In this document: in pieces, positions 1 through 10,425 of the stretch
How positions within the stretch are numbered: the stretch's first letter is position 1
How the letters are laid out: every line of letters begins with the position of its first letter
DNA from: Incurvaria masculella
Lineage: Eukaryota; Arthropoda; Insecta; Lepidoptera; Incurvariidae
DNA length: 64,000 bases
Reading direction: 5' to 3'
NCBI GenBank assembly: GCA_946894095.1
Contig: OX335658.1
Coordinates: 16,483,001-16,547,000, forward strand
The notes under the pieces: model-generated
What the model was told of the DNA's origin: nothing
The model's database searches: none
Seen by the model: the letters and a program-made list of their open reading frames with translations, nothing else
Program-made: the position numbers and the translations under genes

Positions 1-706
1 AGGACTGTATTAACATGAATATCTTCAGAAGGTTGTGCTGTAAGGCATTATTTCATTGTCGCCACCGATTGTAAGTGCAAGCACAATATTCGGCTGAATG
101 ACATATTATGCATTATACAAAAACATAATAAATAATCAAACAGTACATTAATGGTGCCGATCGTTAGTGAACAAAAAAATGTTCGAGCGAAACAAAATAA
201 CTTGGTTTAGTTAGACCGTGTAGTTAGACTTTCACTCAAATCGAATCATCCACGTCTTTTTACGCCCAAAGAAAAGTGCTGAAGGTAGCTAATTAAAACA
301 TTTATTTAATATTTATTCAGGTACGGAAAATTCAAAATCAAAGGACGAAAATATTCGCCTAAATTAAGAGCGAACGAATGCTCCTTTGAAAGCCAGCCCT
401 TTGAAAATGTTCGCCGTTAATATTTTGTGTCCGCTAAATTAGTAAGAAAATGACTCGGTGGATTCTTCACCATCACGCCGGTAATTACTTGTAGAAAGCG
501 CTCTAGTAACTGGAAGTAAATTAATGAGCATCGTGAAAGAGAGAAAAACTAATTTATGGCCCATCACTGGCGGCGCGACGTACAATTAGGGGGGAAGGGG
601 GTGAGAGGAATCATCTGAAGATGAATCGTGCAGGCCAAAGTATGATGGCGTAATTGGCTGAAGATTTAATGGTTTTACGCCGCGAGATCCTGGTATGGTC
701 TTTATT
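1..706. other. Unassigned AT-rich DNA
   Basis: No coding frame, RNA gene or repeat that recurs in the window was recognised here. It ends where the first R repeat begins. Confidence 0.4.
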
Positions 707-905
707 TTTAGGGTTCCGTACCCAAAGGGTGCCAACGGAACCCTATTAGTAACCCTCCGCTGTCCGTCCGTACGTCCATCCGTCCGTCCGTCCGTCTGTC
801 ACAGGGCTGTATCTAATGAACCGTAATAGGTAGGCAGCTTAAATTTCAACAGAGTATGTATTGGTTTTGCCGCTATACATAATACTAATAAAAATTACCC
901 CCCAT
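707..905 (+). repeat. R repeat copy 1, 5' part only
   Basis: It begins with AGGGTTCCGTACCCAAAGGG and contains the (CCGT)n tract and the CACAGGGCTGTATCT block. It stops at the poly-purine middle, just before a second full copy starts, so the two lie in tandem. Its 3' tail with the GCGAGTCCGACTCGC motif is missing. Confidence 0.85.
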
Positions 906-916
906 ACAAAAAAGTG

Positions 917-1218
917 ATTTTTAGGGTTCCGTACCCAAAGGGTGAAAACGGAACCCTATTACTAAGCCTCCGCTGTCCGTCCGTCCGTCCGTCCGTCCGT
1001 CTGTCACAGGGCTGTATCTCACTGACCGTAACAGGTAGACGGCTGAAATTTTCACAGAGTGTGTATTTATTTTGCCACTATAACAACAAATAGGTAAGAT
1101 TAAAAAATAATTAAAATTAAAGGGGGCTCCCATACAAAAAACTTGTTTTTTTTGTTTTTTTTTTACGATGGTACGGAACCCTTCGTGTGCGAGTCCGACT
1201 CGCACTTGGCCGGTTTTT
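917..1218 (+). repeat. R repeat copy 2, full length
   Basis: This is a complete copy. The order is TTTTTAGGGTTCCGTACC, (CCGT)n, CACAGGGCTGTATCT, TATTTATTTTGCC, and the tail with GGTACGGAACCC and GCGAGTCCGACTCGCAC ending in GGCCGGTTTTTT. The 5' GGTTCCGTACC and 3' GGTACGGAACC are inverted repeats. No long ORF is present, so it is non-autonomous. From memory the tail is widespread in lepidopteran genomes. The superfamily is not determined. Confidence 0.9.
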
Positions 1219-1624
1219 TGGTATTGTCGTTCGTATCTATGACTAATACGACGTAATTTGTAATAATAAAAATTAAGGAAGCCTTAAGAGACAGAAATTG
1301 TTTTTCAAGTAAACTTGTTATACTTATTAATTGTATTATTTTGCACACATACTTATGTGTATCGTTTTATATATATATATATTTAACACGGTACTACAGT
1401 TATTTTTTATTGTTCTTCACACAAATTTAAATATATTGTTTTTAAAATGCTTTGGTACTACATTGTAGTAAGCATTTTTTATCTACGAAATTGTATTTGA
1501 GTTGATATTTTTTGTATCGAAAATTAATATGGAATTTTGCATCGGAATGCTCGTTGGACAGAAGATCTGGTAAATTCTGCATGCGGTTGCTGGATAAACA
1601 GTGCAAATGATCGAGAGAAATAGA
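1219..1624. other. Unassigned; (TA)n near 1367-1382
   Basis: AT-rich DNA with a short TA microsatellite. Nothing else was recognised. Confidence 0.4.
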
Positions 1625-1685
1625 TCGTGCTGGAAGAAGCCTAGGTTCAGCAGTGGACAAAAATAATCTGATGATGATGATGATA
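1625..1685 (+). mobile_element. Non-LTR retrotransposon 3' terminus fragment
   Basis: The segment AGCAGTGGACA followed by CTGATGATGATGATGA resembles the last codons plus (ATG)n tail of RTE/jockey-type elements common in Lepidoptera, whose ends read roughly CAGCAGTGGACG...TGATGATG. Only the last ~60 bp is present, which fits extreme 5' truncation. The assignment rests on remembered family ends. Confidence 0.45.
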
Positions 1686-1799
1686 GTCAAGAGTATGCTC
1701 TACCTACGGATGATTTTTTTTTGAGAAGTAGTAATCTACATACTTCAAGGGACTTCTAAAATGGTACCACAATTTGTTATTAAACTTAACTTTTTATAA

Positions 1800-1999
1800 C
1801 TTGCAACGGGGTCGCATAATAAAGTCCAAAAAAGCACAAAGTCCAAAACCGATACTGTCCAAAACACTTATGAATGCGAATATTTTCAATTTGGTTAGGT
1901 TAGGTTAGGTTTGATTATATGCATCTTATAATACACACGAAAAATACATACTTTTGGACGTTCTGGGTTTTGCACTTTATGGAGGCGACCCCTTGCAAC
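1800..1999. mobile_element. TTAGG-bearing MITE copy 1 with 8-bp target duplication
   Basis: The element (1808-1991) begins GGGGTCGCATAATAAAGTCC and ends GGACTTT-like...GCGACCC, giving inverted ends. It is flanked by the 8-bp direct repeat CTTGCAAC (1800-1807 and 1992-1999). The middle has GGTTAGGTTAGGTTAGGTT, three to four units of the arthropod telomere repeat. Related copies lie at 43421-43585, 43741-43945 and 59601-59935. An 8-bp duplication points to a hAT-like or P-like transposase supplied in trans. Confidence 0.85.
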
Positions 2000-2019
2000 A
2001 ACCTAAAAATCCATACAAT

Positions 2020-2209
2020 TAATTATGTATCTTGTTTGACCTCTGACCTCTGCTGCGCACGAGCGCGGCGGATGCCTCCTTGACAACGGGCTGAATGATT
2101 AGCTCGAAACGTCGGAGAATATCTCTACCTGCCGCGTGAAAAGCCGTAATATTTTTCAAACATGTCTAAAGACCGCGGTAACCTCAAAAGTATCATAATT
2201 ATGTATCTT
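2020..2209 (+). mobile_element. Hairpin element copy 1, 14-bp duplication
   Basis: The element occupies 2034-2195 and is bracketed by TAATTATGTATCTT (2020-2033 and 2196-2209). It contains GGATGCCTCCTTGACAACGG, CTCGAAACGTCGGAGAATAT, CTGCCGCGTGAAAAGCCGTA and a 3' end in ACCTCAAAAGTATCA. It has no ORF. Copies at 30700-30838 and 33666-33853 share the 3' half and the same 3' terminus. It is described further in the findings. Confidence 0.85.
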
Positions 2210-2395
2210 TTTAACACATTTGACATGGGTACTACATTGTTGCATGAATTTGTTAATTTACTAAGTAACATTTGATTTTACACTACCTTGGATAAGAAAT
2301 TACTAGCTTTTTCACTGAAATATCTTAGATTAGATTATATATTTATTTAGAATAAATGAGATATCATTACGGTAGTCAAGACTTTACTCTCTATC

Positions 2396-2530
2396 CTATA
2401 GTTTCCTTTGTGAGCGGTCAACCATTCTAAACAAGTTGTTATATATTAAAGTAAAAATACTACAAATCCGGCCAAGGTTTGGTCGGTTTTTCTTCGCCAG
2501 AGGTAATCGAACCGGCAGAAAAAAATTAAA
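2396..2530 (+). mobile_element. LINE 3' end with stem-loop, fragment a
   Basis: It contains TTTGTGAGCGGT and later GGTCGGTTTTTCTTCGCCAG with GAACCGGC. This matches the 3' untranslated end of a non-LTR family seen at 8611-8925, 29500-29757, 44025-44205 and 48180-48880. The GTCGG/CCGGC arms can pair with one wobble. It directly abuts an R repeat. Confidence 0.65.
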
Positions 2531-2807
2531 ACCCGCCAAGTGCGAGTCGGACTCGGATTTCCGAACAAAATATAACACAAAAAAAAAACACGTTTTTGGT
2601 ATGGCCCCCGTTTAATTTATATTATTTTTCTATTTTACCTATTTTTTGTTATAGCGGCAAAATAAATACACACTCTGTGAAAAATTCAGCTGCCTAACTA
2701 TTACGGTTCATGAGATACAGCCCTGTGACAGACGGACGGACGGACGGACAGCGGAGTCTTAGTAATAGGGTTCTGTTTTCACCCTTTGGGTACGGAACCC
2801 TAAAAAT
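2531..2807 (-). repeat. R repeat copy 3
   Basis: It reads in reverse, from GCCAAGTGCGAGTCGGACTC at the left to GGGTACGGAACCCTAAAAA at the right, with a (GGAC)n tract near 2731-2750. It is nearly full length. The region between the palindromic tail and the poly-purine middle is shortened. Confidence 0.9.
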
Positions 2808-3394
2808 ACTGTAAAACTTTGCATTTGGACGGTATAAGTAAAATTTACCTTTTTTTCCCGGTTCATTTCGATACGTCGAGGCCGAGTGAGCGTTCTTTTT
2901 TCGAAACATTGACACTTGCTGACGTCACGGCGGAACGGTTCCGGATCGGAAACGCCATTGTGTCACAAATATCGACCGCCCGACCTAATGGCAATCCGTT
3001 TGGAAAATAAACGAAGTCGCAGGCAAATGGAATTATCCTGTTATTTTTTTTTATTTTTCCAGCAACGTTTTTACTCTCGCGTTGAAATTCACAGTCAAGC
3101 GACTCTTTCTTGGGGCTTCATCGGCATCAATTGAACGATTAGATTAAGGTTTTTTTTTGTTTTGGATATGAACTTGTATTTCTGTTTTAAAATTGCTAGC
3201 TAAAAATAGTGAGATAAAAATGGAACATCGATATATCCAAACCACGGAAGTGCCTTGGATGCCTCTTACGACATGTATGGGAAAAAAATATCTGTAGCCT
3301 CTGTTGCTTTCTTTTTTATTTTCCTACTATCCTTCCCTGAATGGGAAGTGTGTGTTTGTCTCGCATTTTACGCAGCAACGGATCAACATGAGTT
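2808..3394. other. Unassigned
   Basis: No recognisable gene or repeat. Short open frames here are low-complexity and have no family match I know. Confidence 0.35.
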
Positions 3395-3495
3395 TACAAA
3401 GAATATGGTATAAGGACCGAATAGTGGCATAGGCTACTTATAATTAAAAAAAAAGTTTCGAAACCGTCCGGACGGGTAATGCAGCTAGTTTAATA
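3395..3495. repeat. Degenerate repeat tail
   Basis: ATAGGCTACTTATAATT followed by CCGTCCGGACGGGTAATGCAGCTAG resembles the end of a common lepidopteran non-autonomous element (rebuilding text such as ...CGGGCAACGCCGCTAG). It is weakly conserved. The CCGTCCGGACGG core is a perfect 12-bp palindrome. Confidence 0.4.
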
Positions 3496-3555
3496 TGTTT
3501 GCTCTGTTTTGTAGGTAGATGTCGATGGTATAACTCAAATTATTTTTTATTTCAT

Positions 3556-3745
3556 TAACCGACTTAAAAAAAGTAGGTGGTGCTCAATTCGACTGTATGT
3601 TTTTTTGTCTGTTTGTTACGCGATTACTTCGCAAGTTACGAACTGATTTTGATTCTTTTTGTTTGGTACGTCATATTTTAGAACTAGTCCCATGTCAATT
3701 TTATTAAAATTGATTGTTCTACTTTTTAGTTTAACTTTGTACATA
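3556..3745 (+). repeat. CCGACTT-family repeat, 5' part
   Basis: It starts AACCGACTTAAAAAAAGTAG and continues GCTCAATTCGACTGTATG and GTTACGAACTGATTTTGATT. This is a diverged 5' half of the element found complete at 6759-7332 and 27700-28257. The terminal hairpin is absent. Confidence 0.65.
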
Positions 3746-3880
3746 TAGGTATCGTTCAGAAGTTGGGTTTTGTTTTTTTTTTTTAATAATTATTTCTTGG
3801 TACACTTGGACCAGTTATCAAAATGTATAATATCACAACCATCACAACGAGCAAAGTTCAGGAATATTTACTTCGAAGAC

Positions 3881-4430
3881 TTAAGGTGGCCCAACCCGGC
3901 GGCCTCAACTCATTTGCGGGCACGGTACAAAACCGTGCTGTTGCGCTCTGGGACCTTCTCTGTTTCTATGAATAAGACAGGCTCCGTTATGAGGAAGATG
4001 CAACCTGTCCACAAAAAATACAATGTGCATAGTGTATGATTTGGTAAGATTTACGAAAATTTTAATTTCAAAACGACTTATAGCTAAAAATAAACCACGA
4101 CCGCTGTAGTCAAAAATCTAACAAAAACCAAATAGATTATAAATCTTGATTAAACAAGCTATGTCTGATGACTTATTTTTTTAAGATGTTCTTATTTTAT
4201 CATTGCGTAATCCACCTCCAAAGTAATTGTATAATACGCGCGAAAAATCCGAACTTTCGGACGTTATAACTTGGAAACCAAACACAATTTTACAATGCCA
4301 ATGGTCATCAGACATCTAGTTCAATCAAATAAAGCTATATGGAGCAAAATTTTGGATCTCTGACAAGAAATATAGGCGTGATCTTCTTTCCCCTTTTGTA
4401 TGGGGAAATGAGCGGGTTGGGCCACCTTAA
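3881..4430 (+). mobile_element. TTAA-flanked MITE, family T1 copy A
   Basis: The 550-bp element begins TTAAGGTGGCCCAACCCG and ends CGGGTTGGGCCACCTTAA, an inverted terminus including the TTAA target duplication. Internal landmarks are CGGGCACGGTACAAAACCGT, ACCACGACCGCTGTAGTC and CCACCTCCAAAGTAATTGTA. It has no transposase frame. TTAA duplication is the signature of the piggyBac superfamily. Copies B and C (38566-39115, 55039-55589) have nearly the same length, and 39880-40051 is a partial copy. Confidence 0.9.
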
Positions 4431-4439
4431 TACGTGTTT

Positions 4440-4665
4440 ATGCCACGTTTGATGGCAGAGTTTGCATAGGCGGAGCTTCGAACACACCGCGGCGCCGACG
4501 GCGGAGGGGCTGCGGTGTCGCGACGCCGCCGTCCGCAATGCGACGTCGGCGTCGGGCGTCGCGGCGCCCCCCCCCCTCCCCCTCGCCGCCGCCCCACCCC
4601 TCGCCACTCCGCCGCGCGCTCCTGCAGCGGCTACGCATGAATTATACATACAAGAAGAATTCCCC
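4440..4665. other. Very GC/CpG-rich block
   Basis: About 200 bp of dense CpG, including CGCGGCGCCGACGGCGGAGG and a C10 run near 4567-4576, in otherwise AT-rich DNA. It begins ~10 bp after a MITE end. A 146-codon open frame crosses it (4462-4902, +). Its first half is Ala/Pro low complexity and no family is recognised, so I do not call a gene. It could be a CpG-rich promoter, a 5' exon, or a fixed GC-rich insert. Confidence 0.4.
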
Positions 4666-5159
4666 AATTACAACGAATGGCCGCTCGGCGCTGCGCGCCC
4701 GATAGACCTGGAGCGTGGCCACTTGCATTTACATAATAAAGTTAAAATTTGTCGTACGTCTCTGACAGCCAGGGGAGTCAAACGGAAACTTCGGCGTGAC
4801 CGGGCCGTCACACGTGCCTCTGGGGCACTGAATATGCCTAACGATGCCTGCGCGCACTGGGAAACAGAAAGTTTGAAAAATATTATCTTGAGCAATATGT
4901 AAAATTAAGAAGATAATGAAGATATAATGACGTGATTAAAAGACCGATTGTTGGTGATCTCATCACTGAATTCGGATCAACAGATAAATAGACAGTCGGA
5001 GTTGCTGAGTGCATTAATACATCTGAGACCAATAAAACGTTTTGATACTAGAAGACGTCTATCACACTCAACAAAGATCAAGGAACAGAGAAAGCAATAA
5101 TTGCACTATGTATTCAAAATTTGAAGGGGAAATATTAGATCTTTCGCAACACCGTGGTG
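4666..5159. other. Unassigned
   Basis: Moderately GC-rich at first, then AT-rich. No gene or repeat was recognised. Confidence 0.35.
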
Positions 5160-5205
5160 GGTTATTTGCCATCAATGTCCAGTAACATAAAAAAATACAT
5201 GGCAG
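5160..5205 (+). repeat. SINE S2 3' end fragment
   Basis: ATCAATGTCCAGTAACATAAAAAAA matches the terminal CATGTCCAGTCACATAAAA of the S2 SINE body. Only the last ~45 bp remains. Confidence 0.45.
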
Positions 5206-5689
5206 GCTATGTAAAATATTTACTTGACTGCTCTTGGCCTATCGCCTATACACTGGCTAGAGTGCGTGGTACGTGAGTCGCTTCGGTAATGGGCGATTTG
5301 GGCCGATTATTTTAAATCCCACGATGACAAGGGTTATAAAAAGGTGATCGGTGAAATTGAGACTTCGAACATTTCTGGGATTGAGTTCGCTCCAAATCTA
5401 TTTTATTCTGCATTACAAAGAGACATTCGCAGTGATGGAGGATGTCGGGAGAAAGCCAATATTGCAACATTAAAGTATACGGTGAACACACAGACGATGG
5501 ACGAAGGTCGTGACCTGAATGATGACGTGACGTGAATCCTCCTGCAGTCCCATCCTCGCGTAATCAATGCCTCCTACTAACACAGTGTTTAAGATTATAC
5601 CTATATACATTTATTTAACGCTTCATCTGCGTTGCGGACATTGCAAAGATTGAACATTAAAACATATTGCCGTTGTCACCAAAATCGGT
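5206..5689. other. Unassigned
   Basis: No recognisable content. A 63-codon frame at 5344-5535 (+) has no recognised domain. Confidence 0.35.
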
Positions 5690-5860
5690 GGTTCCATATA
5701 ATGGGTATAAAGCAGGTGGCGAAATTGATAGACGTAATACCCGCGAATGTATCTTTTGCTGGTTTAGGTCCAGCCTTTCAGTATATTCGTAAAAGAGTTA
5801 TTTTTACTGGGCTCTTTTTCTGATTAATGTATCCTGGCTTCACGGTGGATTCAATTTCAA
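5690..5860 (+). mobile_element. tRNA-derived SINE S1, copy 1
   Basis: GGTGGCGAAATTGATAGACG, AATACCCGCGAAT, and the T arm GCTGG-TTTAGGT-CCAGC (5-bp stem, 7-nt loop) recur at 30511-30580. D-arm pairing is GCG/CGT here. The anticodon arm has lost one base relative to copy 2. The 3' part ATCCTGGCTTCACGGTGGATT is shared with LINE-related sequence at 29340-29450 and 29500-29560. Acceptor-stem pairing is not seen, so it is a SINE head rather than a working tRNA. Confidence 0.75.
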
Positions 5861-6060
5861 TTTTCAATTAAATTTTCCAGAATTTAATTTACACACGTAT
5901 ATACATAATTATCTAAAAAAAAACAATGGGTTACCGTAACAAATTTTACAAGAATCTAGTTAATAAAATTATGCATCGCAGCCTACAGAAGAACTAAATT
6001 CTGTGTAGTATATACGTACATACATATCACATTTTCGAATTGTATTAATTCCTCTATGAA

Positions 6061-6235
6061 ACTCGCCTCACGAGCGAAATTTCTGCAGCGCGTTTACGCC
6101 GTGTCGCCGCGTCGAGCGCGAACCAACCGCGGCCCGCGTCAGCGACGGGGATAGTTTGATAAATAGTTCGCGCGAAATTCCGGGGATAGACCGGAGCGGT
6201 CTCGGCTCAACTCTTAGCGGCCCAGGACTTTATCC
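6061..6235. other. CpG-rich block 2
   Basis: CpG-dense DNA (for example GCCGTGTCGCCGCGTCGAGC) within AT-rich flanks and not repeated elsewhere in the window. No convincing ORF. It may be a promoter-like or conserved non-coding segment, which is inference only. Confidence 0.35.
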
Positions 6236-6490
6236 ACCTGTGTCAGGCTAAGTTCTATTATTTAATTCACAGAAATTTGCGACCTAATAGTAGGTACTGT
6301 AAAATATGTATCTCATGGACGCAAACGCAATGTAACAAGTAATATGTGCACACAAGACATTTCGATGAAAAACATTTGGATGTTAACCTGTTGTTCTATG
6401 TGATATTTGTTAAACTTATGGTTTCCCGGTGAGCGATGCCGATCTGGGCCGACATCTATCGCCTCCAACGCCAAAGGCATCATTGAACAC
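6236..6490. other. Unassigned
   Basis: Nothing recognised. Confidence 0.35.
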
Positions 6491-6649
6491 TTAGCCCCGA
6501 TTGCACGAACAGACGGCCGAGTTCATGATCAATCACGTCGCTTTTAGTGAACCGCATATATTTCCTTCCATACTCTCAACACAAAGTGACGTGTTTAGTG
6601 ATACTTTGACGTGATTTTGATTTCGTCCTTTCGTTCACTCGGCCCTTAG
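6491..6649. mobile_element. Short palindromic MITE with TTAG duplication, copy 1
   Basis: 159 bp including TTAG at both ends. Inverted ends read CCCCGATTGCACGAA and TTCGTTCACTCGGCC. The inner arms share TCACGTC/GACGTGA blocks. A second copy lies at 13868-14027 with TAAG at both ends, which suggests a 4-bp target duplication of TTAA-like composition. Confidence 0.8.
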
Positions 6650-6758
6650 TGCCTCTCAGTTACGTCTGATACAGCTCGGTGGCGGAAACACATGCAGAGA
6701 GACGCCGCCACATGTTTGAATGTTATTGCTCAATAACGTATTTCATTCTTTCTATTTT

Positions 6759-7332
6759 TAACTGACTTCAAAAAAGGAGGAGGTTATCAATTCGTCTGTA
6801 TGTTTTTTTTTTATGTTTCTTACCTCATAACTTTTGCCTGCGTGAACCGATTTTGATGATTATTTTCTTAAATGAAAGCTAGTGCTTCCCAATTGGTCCC
6901 ATTTTAATTTGGTTAAGTTCTGACAATGATATCCATGAGAAAATCATATAAGTTTTAAATTTGTATTAAGATGTGCGCGACAAATGGACGAATAACTCAA
7001 TATAACGCCAACCGATTTCGGTGATTCTTTTTTTATTGGAAAGGATGTGTACAAATTAGTAAGTGTACTTCAGATTCACTAAAAATAAACAAATAAAAAA
7101 AAATTACCAACTTCAAAGAAAAAGCACTAAAAAGTAAAAAATAATTGCCATTTTTGTAGTTACGATTTTTGTTATTTTTGAGTCGGTGTCAGCCAAGGTA
7201 GGCAAGGTTCTCTTGATTGGCGCAGCACGTGCCCGGCTGACGCCGACTAAAAAAATAACAAAAATCGTAACTACAAAAATGGCTATTATTTTTTACTTTT
7301 TAGTGCTTTTTCTTTGAAGTCGGTTTTTTTTG
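6759..7332 (+). mobile_element. CCGACTT-family element with terminal long hairpin, copy 1
   Basis: It starts AACTGACTTCAAAAAAGGAG and ends TTTCTTTGAAGTCGGTT, so the ends are imperfect inverted repeats. The last ~220 bp form a near-perfect palindrome: arms at about 7106-7190 and 7247-7326 carry AAAGCACTAAAAAGTAAAAA and its complement, with an inner GTGTCAGCC/GGCTGACGCC stem. There is no coding capacity. Copy 2 at 27700-28257 has the same architecture. Confidence 0.85.
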
Positions 7333-7725
7333 TTAATTTTTTTTTTAATTATGGAAGAAGATAGTACGACGCCTATTAGAAAGCGGTATGTCCCGATCGA
7401 TACCCCTTCGCTACCCGTACTAACTTACTCCCCTGTCATATTTTGGCGTCGTAAATACTTTTGGCCACACTCCGATGGGCACAAGACTGTCGACTTTTAT
7501 TAAACATTTGATACGAGACAGTGATACGTGATACTATTTTGTTTTTAATCGGCTGGTGGGGCGAGGTATATTTTTTTAAATCGAGAATTTATACGTACAT
7601 ACATTTTATAGTAATTTTATAATATTATACATACAATTAAATACATTTCGGCAGCGTAATCCTCATGTTTTTCAACGACAAAAAAGTACATGCTTTATCC
7701 TAAAGTGTCTAGTAACGGAGATATT
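7333..7725. other. Unassigned
   Basis: AT-rich, nothing recognised. Confidence 0.35.
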
Positions 7726-8045
7726 AGTTTTTAGGGTTCCGTACCCAAAGGGTGAAAACGCAACCCTATTACTAAGCCTCCGCTGTTCGTCCGTCCGTCC
7801 GTCCGTCCGCCCGTCCGTCCGTCTGTCACAGGGCTGTATCTCATGTACCGTAACAGGTAGGAAGCTGAAATTTTCACAGATTATGTATTTATTTTGCCGC
7901 TATAACAACAAATAGGTAAAATTATAAAATAAATTTAAAAATTAAAGGGGGGCGCCATACAAAAATCGTATTATTTTTGGGGTAAATCTTGTTCGATGGT
8001 ACGGAACCCTTCGTGAGCGAGTCCGACTCGCACTTGGCCGGTTTT
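7726..8045 (+). repeat. R repeat copy 4, full length
   Basis: Complete, from TTTTTAGGGTTCCGTACCC to CACTTGGCCGGTTTT. The (CCGT)n tract is long and has one CCGC interruption. The tail reads GCGAGTCCGACTCGC, an imperfect palindrome. Confidence 0.9.
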
Positions 8046-8098
8046 GAAATTAATGTTTTCGTCTAGTGTAATTTTACGTGATGTTGTTACCGTGCATA

Positions 8099-8170
8099 AG
8101 GAAGGTCTTGGCATCAAATGATCAACCTAGATCCTAGAGCTAATGTCATCCATGTCCAGTTACATACAAC
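8099..8170 (+). repeat. SINE S2 3' fragment, degenerate
   Basis: AAGGAAGGTCTTGGCATCAAA then TCATCCATGTCCAGTTACATA follow the order of the S2 body 3' end. The block between them is shortened. Confidence 0.55.
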
Positions 8171-8610
8171 ATTCCCACGTTCTTACGGAACTAAGTTTTT
8201 TTTTACACTAAATTATAGAATTGCTTTGTACGGAAAGTCTAACTTTTAATTTAGAGGATTTAATTTCAATCCCAATAATCACTTCCCAAATGATCTCTAC
8301 AGGCCGTTACAACAACCTGTATATGATTATAAATGGATGAATACTGGTATGTGAGTCGTTCACAATCGAATTGTCACAAGAGGGGTAGGCAGAAGCGGTA
8401 TTGAAGAACATACGATACAGAATAACGCAACCTGTTCTGTCATCTGTCACGCTATGACACGAATAACATTTGGCCAGAATTCGATCTGCGCTCTCCCTAC
8501 ACTTTGAATCTACGCTTATCTCTATCCCTACGCTTTTGTTTGCGAATACAATTAAAAAAAACTCTGTCGTACCGATCACATCCACACTTATTTCCAAAAT
8601 TACTATAGGA
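8171..8610. other. Unassigned
   Basis: No recognisable gene. Overlapping short frames on both strands lack any known domain. Confidence 0.35.
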
Positions 8611-8925
8611 TCATCCGCTGAACTAGTCAAAATTGGTCACACTCTATTGGAGTCTATAGGGCACATACATCTTCACCGATGTATATAATATTCTTATTGT
8701 GATGTTCTTTGTGAGCAGTAGTAATCAATCAATCACTGTAAACTAGTTTGTAATAATCAATGGAAAAAAATGATAATACAATGACCAACCTGACGAAGTT
8801 TCTTGTCGGCTCTTCTTCGCCAGAAGTAATCGAACCGACAGGAAAAAAAAAGACGAATCCGGGTGTGTATTATACATCTAATGAAGGAAATAAATAAACT
8901 GAAACTGAAACTGATACAATTCGCT
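8611..8925 (+). mobile_element. LINE 3' end with stem-loop, fragment b
   Basis: It includes TTTGTGAGCAGTAGTAATCA, CACTGTAAACTAGTTTGTAA, CTTGTCGGCTCTTCTTCGCC and GAACCGACAGG, and ends in a short-period tail of CTGAAA units. The GTCGG and CCGAC arms pair. This is the 3' untranslated end of a non-LTR element, 5'-truncated and without coding sequence. Confidence 0.75.
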
Positions 8926-9656
8926 TTCCACATATATACACACATCGAGTTTCATGTATGTATATAGATAGAAGATTAATTGAAGATTTTAAATAGAGTC
9001 TATTGCAGAGAATGTATCATTATTTAATGGCAAATTTAACAATATAGATTTATTTAACAATAAATCTTCACGCAGTGCAAGCTCAAGTCCAAACTAAGAC
9101 CAGCGAGTAGCAGTTGCATAAGTTATGCAAGAGATAGGGCCAAGTTGGATTGTGGACGCCTTGGGCCCCGAGGGATCAACGTGTTCCCGTCAACTCATAA
9201 TGATGAATGCATGTTGAAGATCCTCCTCCTATTGTGTACGAAACTATCCAGGGATACGTATGAAGTTCACCGAATGTGTAATGTTTGCTGAATCGACCGT
9301 GACGCAAGGAGAAATTAGTATAGCTGTATGTGCAAGGCTAGAGTCGACTGCGAGAAAGCCTTTCGCGGGCAGCGAAACGTAATTGAGCCGCCTAAGAATT
9401 GTGTGAATACTTCACAGTGAATCCGCACACTTTCTACCCCTAATCAATGCTTAAAAAGTCGCCATTTATAATTAGCTACTTTTTCTTCTAGTCTCATAAT
9501 TCTCTCACAAATTCCATAATTTTTATAATTTATTTAATGACAATAAATACACAACGACTCAGTGTGCTCTACAATTGTAACATTCTATTTTTGGCGAGTT
9601 ATAGCAGAATTGGGACATACGACCGTGGCGAAATGTTAAAGGATACATACAATACA
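8926..9656. other. Unassigned, apparently single-copy
   Basis: GC-richer around 9060-9400 and not repeated elsewhere in the window. No gene recognised. Confidence 0.35.
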
Positions 9657-10104
9657 TACAGGGTGTTCCAAAAGTCATGGATCAAACGAAAAGTGGTGAT
9701 AGAGGAGGTCATTTGCAATCAATTTCACCCCATATGTAGTTACCCCATTTTCAATGGTTTAGGAGTTAGAGCAAATTTAAATATGTTTTTTTAATTTCTT
9801 CCCGCTCAAACAAAAAAATTTTTTTTAAGAAAATGTTATGTTTTCTAAAAATTAATTTTCAAAGTTTTGTGCTTACTAGTTATGCTTCTTTCTAGTAAAC
9901 ATGACTTCATGATCATCACTTTCATATTACAATAGTAAATCATATGTTTTATGATTTTTATTTATTTCTTCCGAACAATGCCTAGACTTTGAAAGAGGTT
10001 TACTGAAGAAAAATGGGGTAACTACATATGGGGTGAAATTGATTGCAAATGACCTCCTCTATCACCACTTTTCGTTTGATCCATGACTTTTGGAACAATC
10101 TGTA
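9657..10104. mobile_element. TA-flanked MITE with ~95-bp inverted repeats
   Basis: The element (9659-10102) starts CAGGGTGTTCCAAAAGTCAT and its right end is the inverse, GACTTTTGGAACAATCTG. The arms run ~95 bp, through CGAAAAGTGGTGATAGAGGA and CATATGTAGTTACCCC, with few differences. TA borders both sides (9657-9658, 10103-10104). This fits a Tc1/mariner-mobilised MITE. The low arm divergence suggests recent activity or arm homogenisation. Confidence 0.9.
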
Positions 10105-10315
10105 TATTGATTCAAAGCCTTATCGGCAGTAGACAGCGAGTGTAAGTTTGCTAAATAGTAAAACATTGCGAAGTAATATTTGTTCAACACTAAACTTGTG
10201 CTAAATAAGGGATTCATGAAATAGCAACAGGGGCCTGGCTTTGGGTATAATCTCACCTCGTAATCGTCTCACCTCATAACTTTATTTTTCATTCTTAATG
10301 AAAAAAACAAATGCA

Positions 10316-10425
10316 AATACACGTCACGAATGCGAGCTGCTCCGTGATTACGAATCCATTTAAAACTGTTTCTCCCCATAGGGTGGTAAGGTTAAGTCTA
10401 CTTGGCTGGTACTATCGCATTGGTC
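10316..10425 (+). repeat. SINE S2 central fragment, degenerate
   Basis: CACGAATGCGAGCTGCTCC, then TAGGGTGGTAAGGTTAAG and GGTACTATCGCATTGG, follow the S2 body order, with much drift. Confidence 0.55.

Noticed and set aside
921..1205. 94-codon minus-strand frame
   Set aside because: It lies wholly within an R repeat. The tail of the frame is a translation of the (CCGT)n tract.
2694..3134. Short frames on both strands
   Set aside because: They overlap each other and an R repeat, and have no recognisable domain.
3770..4039. 89-codon plus-strand frame
   Set aside because: It is mostly TTAA-MITE sequence, and the same frame recurs in other MITE copies.
4335..4902. Overlapping Ala/Arg/Gly-rich frames around the CpG block
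   Set aside because: Open on both strands because of GC-rich low complexity. No family, start context or splice evidence.
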